Positions 6,214 through 15,077 of a DNA stretch of 64,000 nt are shown piece after piece; position 1 is the first letter of the stretch; the number at the start of each line of letters is the position of its first letter. Made by a program: the position numbers and the translations under genes. The stretch spans positions 310,001 through 374,000 of the forward strand of contig NZ_QEKW01000004.1 in assembly GCF_003096675.1 (NCBI RefSeq), read 5' to 3'. This DNA is from Actinomycetospora cinnamomea. Its GTDB lineage: Bacteria; Actinomycetota; Actinomycetes; Mycobacteriales; Pseudonocardiaceae. The notes beneath the pieces were generated by a model. That model saw only the letters and a program-made list of their open reading frames with translations. It did not search any database and was not told where the DNA came from.

Positions 6214-8796
6214 TCAGGCGGTCGGCGCGCCGACCGTCGTGACGAGCTCGCCGTCGGGCGAGGCGACCAGCTCGACGTCGCGCACCCGGCCCGCGGCCCG
6301 CACGTCCGCGAGTGCCTCGCGCAGCGCCTCGAGCGCGGCCGGCGCGGCCTGCACCGAGAGCGTCTCGACCTCCGTGCGGATCGAGAGCTTCTGCTCCGAC
6401 TTGGCACGCCGGATGCCGCCGATGACGTCGGAGGCGACCGAGAGCACCTGCGGGTCGACCTCGACACCGGTGGCGGCCTCGACCGGCTCGGGCCAGGCGG
6501 CCCGGTGCACCGAGCCCTCCTGCCACCACGACCACACCTCCTCGGCGACGAACGGCAGCACCGGCGCGAAGAGCCGCTGCAGCACGCGCAGGGCCACCGC
6601 CAGCGTCGCCCGCGCCGAGTCGCGGCCGGCCTCGTCGAACTCGCCGTAGGCGCGGGACTTCACCAGCTCGAGGTAGTCGTCGCAGAAGAACCAGAAGAAC
6701 TGCTCGGTGACCTCGAGCGCGACCGCGTAGTCGTAGTCCTCCAGCGCCTCGGTGGCCTTGTGCACGACCTCGGCGAGCCGGGCCAGCAGCGCGCGGTCCA
6801 GCGGCGTCGACACGGCCTCGGTCGACGGGACGCCCGCGGGCACGCCGACCCCGAGGATGAACTTCGAGGCGTTGAGCAGCTTCATCGCGAGCCGCCGACC
6901 GACCTTCATCTGCCCACGGTCGAACGCGGTGTCGACACCGGGGCGCCCGCCGGCGGCCCAGTACCGCACGGCGTCGGAGCCGAACTCGACGAGCAGGTCC
7001 ATCGGCGTGACGACGTTGCCCTTGGACTTCGACATCTTCTTGCGGTCCGGGTCGAGGATCCAGCCGGACAGCGCCGCGTGGGTCCACGGCAGGCTGTCGT
7101 GCTCGAGGTGGCTGCGCAGCACCGTCGAGAACAGCCAGGTGCGGATGATGTCGTGGCCCTGGGGCCGCAGGTCCATCGGGAAGACCCGGGAGAACAGGTC
7201 GTCGTCGATGCTCCACTGCCCCGCGATCTGCGGGGTGAGCGACGAGGTCGCCCAGGTGTCGAGGATGTCGCGGTCGCCGGTGAACCCGCCGGGGACGTCA
7301 CGCTGCTCGGCGGTGAAGCCGGGCGGGACGTCGGTGGAGGGGTCGACGGGCAGCGCGTCGTCGGTCGGGGTGAGGACCTGGTCGGCCAGGACCTCGCCGT
7401 CGGCGTCGAGGCGGTACCACACCGGCACCGGGACACCGAAGAACCGCTGGCGGCTGACCAGCCAGTCGCCGTTGAGGCCGCGCACCCAGTCCTCGTAGCG
7501 GTGGCGCATGAACTCCGGGTGCCAGGCCAGCTCCCGGCCGCGTGCGATCATCTCGGCGCGGGTCCCCGAGTCGTGGTCGGGCGTGTCGCGCCCGCCGTTG
7601 CGGATGTACCACTGGCGGCTGGAGACGATCTCGAGCGGCTTGTCGCCCTTCTCGTAGAACTTGACCGGACGCGTCACCGGGCGGACGTCGCCGACGAGCT
7701 CGCCGGTCTCGGTGAGCATCGCGACGATCCGCTCCTTGGCGGTGTGCACCGTCGCGCCGGCGAGCTCCTCGTAGCGCCGGCGGCCCTGCTCGGAGGTGAT
7801 CCACTCGGGGGTCTCGCGCACCAGGCGGCCGTCACGGTTGATCACCGTGCGGTTGGGCAGGTCGAGCTCGCGCCACCACGCCACGTCGGTGAGGTCGCCG
7901 AAGGTGCAGCACATGGCGATGCCGGCGCCGCGGTCGGACTCGGCTGCCGGGTGCGCGAGCACCGGGACCTCGACGTCGAACAGCGGCGAGCGCACCGTCG
8001 TGCCGAACAGCGCCTGGTAGCGCTCGTCGTCGGGGTGCGCGATCAGCGCGACGCAGGCCGGGATCAGTTCGGGGCGCGTGGTCTCGATGAACACGTCGCC
8101 ATCGCCGCCGTGATAGGCGATCCGGTGCCACGCGCCGGTGTGCTCGCGGTCCTCGAGCTCGGCCTGGGCGACCGCGGTGCGGAACGTGACGTCCCACAGC
8201 GTCGGCGCCATCGAGACGTAGGCCTGGCCGCGCTCGACGTTGCGCAGGAACGCGCGCTGGCTGATGGCGCGGGCGCGCGCGTCGATGGTCTGGTAGCCGT
8301 GCGACCAGTCGACCGACAGCCCGTTGCGCCGCCACAGCGCCTCGAACGCCTTCTCGTCCTCGGCGGTCAGCACCTCGCAGAGCTCGACGAAGTTCCTCCG
8401 CGAGATCGCGAGCTGCTGCTTGCCGGGCTTCTCCGGCGGGGTGAACGCCGGGTCGTACGGGAGGCTCGGCTCGCACCGCACCCCGTAGTAGTTCTGGACG
8501 CGCCGCTCGGTCGGCAGGCCGTTGTCGTCCCAGCCCATCGGGTAGAAGACGTGCTTGCCCCGCATGCGCTGGAAGCGGGCGATGATGTCGGTGTGCGTGT
8601 AGCTGAACACGTGCCCGACGTGCAGCGACCCCGACACCGTCGGCGGCGGGGTGTCGACGGAGAACACCTGCTCGCGTGTGGCCGACCGGTCGAACGCGTA
8701 GGTGCCCTCGTCCTCCCATACCCGCGCCCACCGGTCCTCGAGGCCGTCGAGGGTCGGCTTCTCGGGCACGCGCGTACCGGGGTGGGACTGCACCAT
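6214..8796 (-). CDS. valS: Valyl-tRNA synthetase, archaeal-like type
   Basis: An 860-aa class I aminoacyl-tRNA synthetase that charges tRNA-Val in the cytoplasm. The signature HVGH (residues 59-62, in PPPTVSGSLHVGH) and KMSKS (near 585, in RKKMSKSKGN) are intact. The editing domain (FIETTRPELIPACVA) and anticodon-binding domain are present. The stretch GIAMCCTFGDLTDVAWW is typical of the archaeal/rickettsial-like ValS subgroup rather than the common bacterial type. The long C-terminal coiled coil of the E. coli enzyme is absent. ATG 8796 is chosen because it immediately precedes the conserved head. The Shine-Dalgarno sequence is weak. Confidence 0.95.
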   Translation of the reverse strand: MVQSHPGTRVPEKPTLDGLEDRWARVWEDEGTYAFDRSATREQVFSVDTPPPTVSGSLHVGHVFSYTHTDIIARFQRMRGKHVFYPMGWDDNGLPTERRVQNYYGVRCEPSLPYDPAFTPPEKPGKQQLAISRRNFVELCEVLTAEDEKAFEALWRRNGLSVDWSHGYQTIDARARAISQRAFLRNVERGQAYVSMAPTLWDVTFRTAVAQAELEDREHTGAWHRIAYHGGDGDVFIETTRPELIPACVALIAHPDDERYQALFGTTVRSPLFDVEVPVLAHPAAESDRGAGIAMCCTFGDLTDVAWWRELDLPNRTVINRDGRLVRETPEWITSEQGRRRYEELAGATVHTAKERIVAMLTETGELVGDVRPVTRPVKFYEKGDKPLEIVSSRQWYIRNGGRDTPDHDSGTRAEMIARGRELAWHPEFMRHRYEDWVRGLNGDWLVSRQRFFGVPVPVWYRLDADGEVLADQVLTPTDDALPVDPSTDVPPGFTAEQRDVPGGFTGDRDILDTWATSSLTPQIAGQWSIDDDLFSRVFPMDLRPQGHDIIRTWLFSTVLRSHLEHDSLPWTHAALSGWILDPDRKKMSKSKGNVVTPMDLLVEFGSDAVRYWAAGGRPGVDTAFDRGQMKVGRRLAMKLLNASKFILGVGVPAGVPSTEAVSTPLDRALLARLAEVVHKATEALEDYDYAVALEVTEQFFWFFCDDYLELVKSRAYGEFDEAGRDSARATLAVALRVLQRLFAPVLPFVAEEVWSWWQEGSVHRAAWPEPVEAATGVEVDPQVLSVASDVIGGIRRAKSEQKLSIRTEVETLSVQAAPAALEALREALADVRAAGRVRDVELVASPDGELVTTVGAPTA

Positions 8797-8880
8797 GACG
8801 TCGAGTTTACCGACGGGGCCGCCGCCACTTTCCGCCTGCTCAGGGTGTGCGCACGATGATCGCGGGGCACGCCGGGGGAC

Positions 8881-9840
8881 ATGCCCACCACCATGCGCAG
8901 GATCACCCAGGACACCCCCGGCGGTCCCGAGGTCCTGCACCTCGAGGACGCGCCCGTGCCCGAGCCGATCCCCACCGAGATCCGGGTGCGGGTGACGGCG
9001 GCGGGCGTCAACCCCGTCGACACCAAGGTGCGCGCGGGCGGGGCCGGGCTCGGCTCAGCCGGCGGGGACATGACCGCCCCGCCGTTCACGGTCGGCTGGG
9101 ACGTGGCCGGCGTCGTCGACGCGGTCGGGATGGGCGTGACGCGCTTCGCGGTCGGTGACCGCGTGTTCGGGATGCCCTGGTTCCCGCGCCAGGCCGGTGC
9201 CTACGCCGAGTACGTCACCGCGCCGTCGCGGCACTTCGCGCACGTCCCCGACGGGGTGGACGACGTGACCGCCGCGGCCCTCCCGCTCGCCGGGCTGACC
9301 GCCTGGCAGATCCTCGTCGACGCCGCCGACGTCCAGCGCGACCAGCGGGTGCTGATCCACGCCGCCGGCGGGGGCGTCGGGCACCTCGCGGTGCAGATCG
9401 CGAGGACCCGCGGCGCGCACGTCGTCGGCACCGCCTCGGCCGGCAAGCACGCCGACCTCGTCGCGCTCGGCCTCGACGAGGCGATCGACCACCACACCGA
9501 GGAGGTGGCCGAGGCCACCCGGGACATCGACGTCGCCGTCGACCTGACCGAGGTCAACGGACCGTCCTCGCTCGCGGTGATGCGTCGCGGCGGCCTGCTG
9601 GTCTGCGTCCCGTCCGGCGTCCCCGAGGGCCTGGCCGAGCAGGCCGAGGCCGAGGGCAAGCGGGTGACCGACTTCCTCGTCGAGCCCGACGGCGTCGCGC
9701 TCACCGGTCTCGCGCGGCTCGTCGACGAGGACGTGCTGACCGTGCGCGTCGCCGGCACCTTCCCGCTCGAGGACGCCGCGTCCGCCCACCGCGAGCTCGA
9801 GAAGGGCTCGACGTTCGGCAAGCTCGTGCTCACGCTCTGA
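8881..9840 (+). CDS. NADPH:quinone reductase-like MDR oxidoreductase
   Basis: A 319-aa zinc-independent medium-chain dehydrogenase/reductase. The N-terminal GroES-like domain has AAGVNPVDTKVR and VGWDVAGVV. The Rossmann domain carries the NADPH loop HAAGGGVGHLAVQIA (near 160). The catalytic-zinc cysteines are absent, as in quinone reductases. ATG 8881 sits behind GGGGG. A second ATG five codons in is possible. It is divergent from valS with an 85-base gap. The substrate cannot be assigned; an alpha,beta-unsaturated ketone or quinone is likely from the family. Confidence 0.9.
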   Translation: MPTTMRRITQDTPGGPEVLHLEDAPVPEPIPTEIRVRVTAAGVNPVDTKVRAGGAGLGSAGGDMTAPPFTVGWDVAGVVDAVGMGVTRFAVGDRVFGMPWFPRQAGAYAEYVTAPSRHFAHVPDGVDDVTAAALPLAGLTAWQILVDAADVQRDQRVLIHAAGGGVGHLAVQIARTRGAHVVGTASAGKHADLVALGLDEAIDHHTEEVAEATRDIDVAVDLTEVNGPSSLAVMRRGGLLVCVPSGVPEGLAEQAEAEGKRVTDFLVEPDGVALTGLARLVDEDVLTVRVAGTFPLEDAASAHRELEKGSTFGKLVLTL

Positions 9841-9956
9841 ACGGCACGGCGTCACTCGTTCCGGTGACGGCTGCTAACGGTCCACGTAGCCCGACGACAT
9901 GAGCGGCAGGTCCGCCGCACGGCGGACACCACACATCTCGTCGGGGGATCACCGTC

Positions 9957-11030
9957 ATGACCGCTGTCCAGCCGCCGCGCCACCGGGCTCCCGCCGGAGC
10001 CCAGGGCTTCGGCCGCGAGCCGCACCCCTCCGGCCCGGTGGCGGTCACGCCGCGGATCGTGCGGATGCGCCGCTCCGCGCCCGCCGACACCGTGGCACCG
10101 TCGCCGGCCGACGGGGCGCTGACGGTGCCGATCCCGCGGGCCGCGCTCGACGCCGCGCGGCCCCCGTCGGGCCCGGTGCCGCCGGCCCCGACGGGGGCCG
10201 CGCCGGTGGGGCCGAGGGTTCCGGGGGTGCCCGTCCCGGTGGGCCCGGTCGCCCCGCTCGCCCCGGTGGGCCCGGTCGCCCCGGTGGGCCCGGTGGGCCC
10301 GCGCAACGGGCTCGGCATCGCCGGCCTGGTGCTCGGGCTGTGCGGCCTGGTGATCGGCCTCATCCCGCTGTTCGGGCTGGGCGCGATCCTGCTGGGCGTC
10401 GTCGGCCTGGTGCTGGGCCTCGTCGGCGTCCAGCGCGCCCGTCGCCGCGTCGCCACCAACACGAGGACGGCGGTCACCGGCGTGGTCGCCTGCGTCCTCG
10501 CGATCGCGCTCGGCATCACCGGGCTGGTCATCGTGGCCACCGCGGTGGACCAGCTCGGCGAGGATCTCTCGGCCATCGGCGCGACCACTCCGGCCGCGGG
10601 GTCGGCGCCGGCCGCCGGCTCGGCCCCCGCGAGCTCGGCCCCCGCGAGCTCGGTCGTCGCCTTCGGCCGGACCTTCACCTACGCCGACGGGCTGGCCGTC
10701 ACGGTCGACGCGCCGACCTCCTACGACCCGGGGAGCTACGCCGCCGGCCACACCAACCCGTACGCGTACAGCGTCACCGTCCGCGTCACGAACGACACCG
10801 GCGCCGCGTTCGACCCGACGCTGCTGCGGGTCATGATGACCACCGGCGGTGCCCCGGCCTCCCAGATCCTCGACGATCGGTCGGGGCTGCCCCCGCAGAA
10901 CCAGCTCCAGCCCGGCCGCAGCCTGACCTACGAGGTCGCCTTCTCCACCACCGCCGACACCGGCGAGGCGCAGGTCGACGTGGTCCCGTCCTTCTCCCAC
11001 GACCACGCCGTCTTCACCGGCCGGCTCTGA
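9957..11030 (+). CDS. Membrane-anchored DUF4190/DUF4352-like protein
   Basis: A 357-aa protein starting behind GGGGATCACC. The first 115 residues are low-complexity Pro/Gly/Val/Ala-rich and cytoplasmic. Two hydrophobic helices follow (about 120-155 and 170-195; GIAGLVLGLCGLVIGLIPL, VVACVLAIALGITGLVIV) with an RARRR loop, the layout of a DUF4190-type anchor. After a Ser/Ala linker, the C-terminal 125 residues are an extracytoplasmic beta domain (TFTYADGLAVTV, YSVTVRVTNDTG, LQPGRSLTYEVAF) like the DUF4352 'telokin-like' fold. Role unknown. It is convergent with the next gene. Confidence 0.8.
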   Translation: MTAVQPPRHRAPAGAQGFGREPHPSGPVAVTPRIVRMRRSAPADTVAPSPADGALTVPIPRAALDAARPPSGPVPPAPTGAAPVGPRVPGVPVPVGPVAPLAPVGPVAPVGPVGPRNGLGIAGLVLGLCGLVIGLIPLFGLGAILLGVVGLVLGLVGVQRARRRVATNTRTAVTGVVACVLAIALGITGLVIVATAVDQLGEDLSAIGATTPAAGSAPAAGSAPASSAPASSVVAFGRTFTYADGLAVTVDAPTSYDPGSYAAGHTNPYAYSVTVRVTNDTGAAFDPTLLRVMMTTGGAPASQILDDRSGLPPQNQLQPGRSLTYEVAFSTTADTGEAQVDVVPSFSHDHAVFTGRL

Positions 11031-11058
11031 CCGACCCGCGCTGACCTGCACGCCCGAC

Positions 11059-11832
11059 CTACACGGCGCCGTGGCGGCGCCACCGATCGAGCAGCTCCAC
11101 GGCCCCGAGGACGTCGACACCGGCGTCCTCGGGGCCCTCGCGGTTGGTGAGGACGGTGAGCAGGGACCGCGCCGGACCCCGGACGGCGGCGTCGCTCTTG
11201 CGGTGCGCGTGCTCGACCCGCGGGCCCTCGGGCTCGAGGGTCACGACCCACTCGCCCGTGCCGTCGAGGCCCTCATCGGTCGCGTGCAGGTGCAGGGTCG
11301 CGCCGTCGGCGCCCAGGTCGGGGCGCCTCTTGGCGCTGCGCACCACCATCTCCAGGTGCTCGTCGACGGCGTCGGCCGCGATGATCGGGTCGACGTCGGC
11401 CAGCACCGGGCGCCCGGCGCCGAGCTCGGCGTCGGCGCGGTGCACGAGCGTCTCGTGGCACTGGCGGCGCGCCCAGAACGACACCGGCACCAGGCCGCCG
11501 AAGCCACCGACCAGGGTGTCGTCGCCGGCGTCGCGGACGGCCTTCGTCAGGACCGCGGCGCCCTCGAGCAGCCAGGTCGACACCTCGTCGTCGGCCTCGG
11601 GCATCGGCGGGTCGGTGACCCCGCGCCGCACCAGCTTCTCGCCCGGCCGGGAGACGGTCGCGGCGCACCACCGGTGCACGGCGCCGAGGTGCTCGGCGAG
11701 GTCGCGAACGGTCCACTCCGGACAGGTCGCCACCACCGCGTCCTGCCCGGAGGAGTGCACGGCGTCGGCGAACGCCGTGGTGTGGAGGACGACCTCGTCC
11801 AGGTAGCGGGCCACCGTCAGCATGGGCGCCAT
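11059..11832 (-). CDS. Mycothiol-dependent maleylpyruvate isomerase-family protein
   Basis: A 257-aa protein of the DinB-like mycothiol-dependent maleylpyruvate isomerase (MDMPI) family. The N-terminal four-helix domain shows metal-ligand positions in AEHLGAVHRW and CHETLVHRADAELG. A C-terminal MDMPI domain follows (LHLHATDEG, WVVTLEPEG, AVRGPARSLLTVLTNR). ATG 11832 is preferred because GGAGGG lies five bases upstream; an internal ATG at 11823 is the alternative. Such proteins use mycothiol as cofactor for isomerization or conjugation. The specific substrate is not predictable. Confidence 0.88.
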   Translation of the reverse strand: MAPMLTVARYLDEVVLHTTAFADAVHSSGQDAVVATCPEWTVRDLAEHLGAVHRWCAATVSRPGEKLVRRGVTDPPMPEADDEVSTWLLEGAAVLTKAVRDAGDDTLVGGFGGLVPVSFWARRQCHETLVHRADAELGAGRPVLADVDPIIAADAVDEHLEMVVRSAKRRPDLGADGATLHLHATDEGLDGTGEWVVTLEPEGPRVEHAHRKSDAAVRGPARSLLTVLTNREGPEDAGVDVLGAVELLDRWRRHGAV

Positions 11833-11848
11833 CTTTGCCCTCCGGGCT

Positions 11849-11890
11849 CGTGCGTGCTTGTCCGTGCCCCAGCACGGACGAGCACGCACG
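11849..11890. terminator. 19-bp hairpin downstream of nirD
   Basis: Arms 11849-11867 and 11872-11890 pair over 19 positions with a single G.U mismatch around a 4-base loop (CCCA). It starts six bases after the nirD stop and precedes the next leftward gene. There is no U tract, as is common in high-GC actinobacteria. It probably insulates the nitrite reductase operon. The outer CGTGCGTG/CACGCACG is shared with the hairpin at 26215-26258. Confidence 0.65.
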
Positions 11891-11896
11891 AGCGCG

Positions 11897-12223
11897 CTAG
11901 CGCAAACGCACGACCAGCTCGCCGTCCTCCTCGCGCGCGGAGTAGGCCGTCGCGTCGGGTGCACCCGTGGCGCACGAGCCGTCGGTCAGCGAGAACTGGT
12001 GCTGGTGCAGCGGGCACACCACCACCTCGCCGTCGGTGAGGCCGTCGGCCAGCGGGCCGCCGCGGTGCGGGCAGATCGCCCGCAGCGCGTGCAGCCCGCC
12101 CGACCGGGGCCGGAACACGGCCACCGGCTCGTCGCCGACGAGGAACGCCCGGCCCTCGCCGAGGGGGATCTGCTCCACCGGCCCCAGCCGCGCCTCGACG
12201 ACGCGCCCCGTCTCGGTGCTCAT
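11897..12223 (-). CDS. nirD: Nitrite reductase small subunit (Rieske-type)
   Basis: A 108-aa NirD. It carries a Rieske [2Fe-2S] site with Cys-Pro-His (ICPHRGGPLADG) and Cys-Pro-Leu-His (VVCPLHQHQF) in the usual spacing. It is the small subunit of cytoplasmic NAD(P)H-dependent assimilatory nitrite reductase, which reduces nitrite to ammonium with NirB. Its ATG overlaps the nirB stop by four bases (ATGA). It is the last gene of the operon and is followed by a strong hairpin. Confidence 0.93.
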   Translation of the reverse strand: MSTETGRVVEARLGPVEQIPLGEGRAFLVGDEPVAVFRPRSGGLHALRAICPHRGGPLADGLTDGEVVVCPLHQHQFSLTDGSCATGAPDATAYSAREEDGELVVRLR

Positions 12224-14730
12224 CGCGCCGCGCCCCGGACCGGCACCTGCGGCAGCGGGACCAGCGGCAGCGCGTCGTGGAACTGCCCGGGCGTCCGGTC
12301 GACCTGGTCGGTGGCCCAGGGATCGGCGTAGCGGTCGACCGACTCCTGCATCCGCGCGTCGAGCTCGGCGGCGATGCCCTCGGTGTCGTCGACGACGACG
12401 CCGATGATGTGGTCGAGGCCCATCCGCGGCACGAAGTCGTACGTGCGCTCCAGCCAGTTGGCGTTCTCGCGGTAGTACTGCAGGAACCGTCCGGTGAGGC
12501 GCAACGCGTCGGCGTGCGTGTCGACCGTCGCCAGGACATCGCCCTTCCGGACCGTCGCGCCGGCGGCACCACCGACGTAGATCTGCCACTGTGTCGATCC
12601 CCCGGGCCGCCCTTCCACGGCGACGAGACCGACGTCCTTCACCATCGACTCGGCGCAGTTGCGTGGGCAGCCCGACACGGCGAGCTTCATCTTCGCCGGC
12701 CCCTCGATGCCTTTGTAGCGCTCCTCCAGGTCGATCCCGAGCCGCGTGGAGTCGCCCAGCCCGAAGCGGCAGAAGTCGGTGCCGACGCAGGTCTTCACGG
12801 TGCGGAAGCTCTTGCCGTAGGCCCAGCCCGAGGGCATGTCGAGGTCCCGCCAGACCTCCTGGAGCTTCTCCTTCGGCACCCCGAGCAGGTCGATGCGCTG
12901 CCCGCCCGTCAACTTGATCATCGGGATGTCGTGCTTCTCGGCGACGTCGGCGATGCGGCGCAGCTGCGCGGCGTCGGTGACCCCGCCGGACATCCGCGGG
13001 ACGACGGAGAACGTGCCGTCGCGCTGGATGTTGGCGTGCACGCGGTCGTTGATGAAGCGCCCGTCGCGCTCGTCGACGAACTCGTCCGGCCACATCATCC
13101 GCAGCAGCGCCGTCAGGCCCATCTTCGAGCCGACGTGCTCGTTCCCGTCGGGCGCGAGCGCGGCGAACACCGCCGAGACGCTCCGCAGCCCCCGTTCGCG
13201 GATCTCGCGCATCAGGGTCGGCTTGTCCAGCGGGATGCCCGGCACGTAGTAGGAGTCGGCCGGGTCCTCGGCGCCGGCCCCGCCGAGCGCGGCCTCGACG
13301 ACCTCCTTGACCAGGCCCTTGCACGATCCGCACCCCTTGCTCGCGCGCGTCTGCGTCATGCAGGCCGACACGGACTCCGCGCCGTGCTCCACGCACGCGA
13401 CGAGGTCGCCCTTCGAGACGCCGTTGCAGTGGCAGATCTGGGTGTCGTCGGGCAGGTCCGCGGCGGCGGAGGCGTCGCCGGCCGCACCGAGGTCGAACAG
13501 CAGCCTGACGCGCTCCTCGGGCAGCGCGGAGCGGCTGTCGAAGGCCTGGGTCAGCGCCGCCACCTTGCTGACGTCCCCGACCAGCGTCGCGCCGATCAGC
13601 GTCCCGTCCCGGATGACGACCGTCTGGTAGACCCCGCGCCCGGTCTCGGAGAACTGCACGAACTCGTCGGACTCGCGCTCCGGGGCCTTGACGCCCATCT
13701 GCGCGACGTCGACGCCCGCGACCTTGAGCTTCGTCGCCAGCCGCGAGCCGTGGTACTCCGCGTGCGGGTCCGCACCCGTCACCACGTCCGCGAGCACGGC
13801 GGCCTGCTCCCACAGCGGACCGACGACACCGTAGACCTCGCCGCGGTGCTGGGCGCACTCGCCGACGGCGAAGATCGCGTCGTCGTCGACCGAGCGCATC
13901 GTGTCGTCCACGACGATCGCGCGCTGGGTCTCCAGCCCCGACACCATCGCGAGCCCGATGTTGGGCCGGATGCCGGCGGTGACCACGACCATGTCGCACG
14001 CCAGCTCGGAGCCGTCGGTGAAGCGGACGCCCGAGACGCTGCCGTCCGATGTCAGGATCTCGTTGGTCTTCACCCCGAGGTGGAGGTGCATGCCCATCTG
14101 CTCGAGCTTGCTGCGCAGCACCTTCGACGCCTCGGCCTCGAGCTGCTGGTTCATCAGCACCTCGGTCGGGTGCACGACGTGCACGGCGACCCCGTGCGCT
14201 TGCAGCCCGGCGGCCGCCTCGAGACCGAGCAGCCCGCCGCCGATGACCACCGCGGAGTGCCGGCCCTGGACGTGACGGAGCATGTTCGTCGCGTCGTCCA
14301 GCGACCGGAACCCGAACACCCCGCGCGTCAGCTCGGTGTTCGACGCCCACATGCCCTCCATGGGCGGGAAGAACGAGCGGCTCCCGGTGGCGAGCACGAG
14401 CACGTCGTACGGCGTCACCGAGCCGTCGTCGCCGAGGACGACCTTCGCGTGCCGGTCGATGCGCACGATGCGGACGCCGGCGTGCAGCGTGATCCCGTTC
14501 TCGTCGTACCAGTCCAGCGGGTTGAGGTAGAGGTCGTCCGCGTCGTCGTCGTCCACCGCCTCGTCGGCGGCGTTCGCGAGCACCTCCGAGAGCAGGATGC
14601 GGTTGTAGTTGCCGTAGGGCTCGTCGCCGAAGACGGTGATGGCGAACTGCTCATCGCCGCCGCGCGCGAGGATCTCCTCGAGCGCGCGGGCGCCGGACAT
14701 GCCGTTGCCGACGACCACCAGGCGGCGCAT
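12220..14730 (-). CDS. nirB: Assimilatory nitrite reductase large subunit
   Basis: An 836-aa siroheme nitrite reductase, which reduces nitrite to ammonium with electrons from NAD(P)H. Domains in order: a FAD/NAD(P)-binding pyridine nucleotide-disulfide oxidoreductase part (VVVGNGMSG; AVVIGGGLLGLEAA), a BFD-like [2Fe-2S] segment (ICHCNGVSKGDL...KGCGSCKGLV), then the ferredoxin-like and sulfite/nitrite reductase domains. The siroheme/[4Fe-4S] cysteines are in CVGTDFCRFG and SGCPRNCAES. ATG 14730 sits behind GGAGG and shares one base with the stop of the upstream small gene. It is regulated together with nasA, probably by GlnR. Confidence 0.95.
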   Translation of the reverse strand: MRRLVVVGNGMSGARALEEILARGGDEQFAITVFGDEPYGNYNRILLSEVLANAADEAVDDDDADDLYLNPLDWYDENGITLHAGVRIVRIDRHAKVVLGDDGSVTPYDVLVLATGSRSFFPPMEGMWASNTELTRGVFGFRSLDDATNMLRHVQGRHSAVVIGGGLLGLEAAAGLQAHGVAVHVVHPTEVLMNQQLEAEASKVLRSKLEQMGMHLHLGVKTNEILTSDGSVSGVRFTDGSELACDMVVVTAGIRPNIGLAMVSGLETQRAIVVDDTMRSVDDDAIFAVGECAQHRGEVYGVVGPLWEQAAVLADVVTGADPHAEYHGSRLATKLKVAGVDVAQMGVKAPERESDEFVQFSETGRGVYQTVVIRDGTLIGATLVGDVSKVAALTQAFDSRSALPEERVRLLFDLGAAGDASAAADLPDDTQICHCNGVSKGDLVACVEHGAESVSACMTQTRASKGCGSCKGLVKEVVEAALGGAGAEDPADSYYVPGIPLDKPTLMREIRERGLRSVSAVFAALAPDGNEHVGSKMGLTALLRMMWPDEFVDERDGRFINDRVHANIQRDGTFSVVPRMSGGVTDAAQLRRIADVAEKHDIPMIKLTGGQRIDLLGVPKEKLQEVWRDLDMPSGWAYGKSFRTVKTCVGTDFCRFGLGDSTRLGIDLEERYKGIEGPAKMKLAVSGCPRNCAESMVKDVGLVAVEGRPGGSTQWQIYVGGAAGATVRKGDVLATVDTHADALRLTGRFLQYYRENANWLERTYDFVPRMGLDHIIGVVVDDTEGIAAELDARMQESVDRYADPWATDQVDRTPGQFHDALPLVPLPQVPVRGAAR

Positions 14731-15077
14731 CAGACCTCCACCAGACCGCAGTCGACGACGAGCGTGCCGCTGGTCCCGGCCGGGGCCGTGTAGTGCACCT
14801 CGACGGAGGTGCCGGCGAGGAGATCCTCGACCACGCGCAACGACACGTGCATGTCGGCCTTCGCCCCGACCGGCAGCCACCGCGCGGGCGCGCCGTCGAA
14901 CACGAGGACGACCGTCGCGAGCTCGCCGGAGGAGTTGCCCGCGCGCACGTAGAGCACCTGCCCCGTGACGCCCTCGGGGACGGTGTAGGTCAGCGTCGGG
15001 TGCAGCAGGGCCGGCTTGTCCAGCCCCTTCCCGTCGAAGGCGAACGCGCCCTGCAGGAACCGTGGCGTGGTCATCAT
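14730..15077 (-). CDS. Unknown 115-aa protein inside nitrate operon
   Basis: A small protein between the nitrate and nitrite reductase genes, overlapping the first by four bases (ATGA) and the second by one (TGATG). It is therefore coupled to both. I do not recognise a family. It has no cysteine pattern, signal peptide or membrane helix. It appears beta-rich (LTYTVPEGVTGQVLYVRAG, TVVLVFDG, ADMHVSLRVVEDL, VEVHYTAPAG), perhaps an Ig- or lectin-like sandwich. The MMTT start gives two adjacent ATGs at 15077 and 15074. Position suggests a role in assembly or association of the reductases. Confidence 0.8.
   Translation of the reverse strand: MMTTPRFLQGAFAFDGKGLDKPALLHPTLTYTVPEGVTGQVLYVRAGNSSGELATVVLVFDGAPARWLPVGAKADMHVSLRVVEDLLAGTSVEVHYTAPAGTSGTLVVDCGLVEV

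Noticed and set aside
9830-10678. Antisense frame reading as collagen-like GPT/GAT repeats
   Set aside because: It is the complement of the Pro/Gly/Val-rich linker of the membrane protein gene at 9957-11030. The sense frame has membrane helices and a good ribosome site, so the collagen pattern is a by-product.
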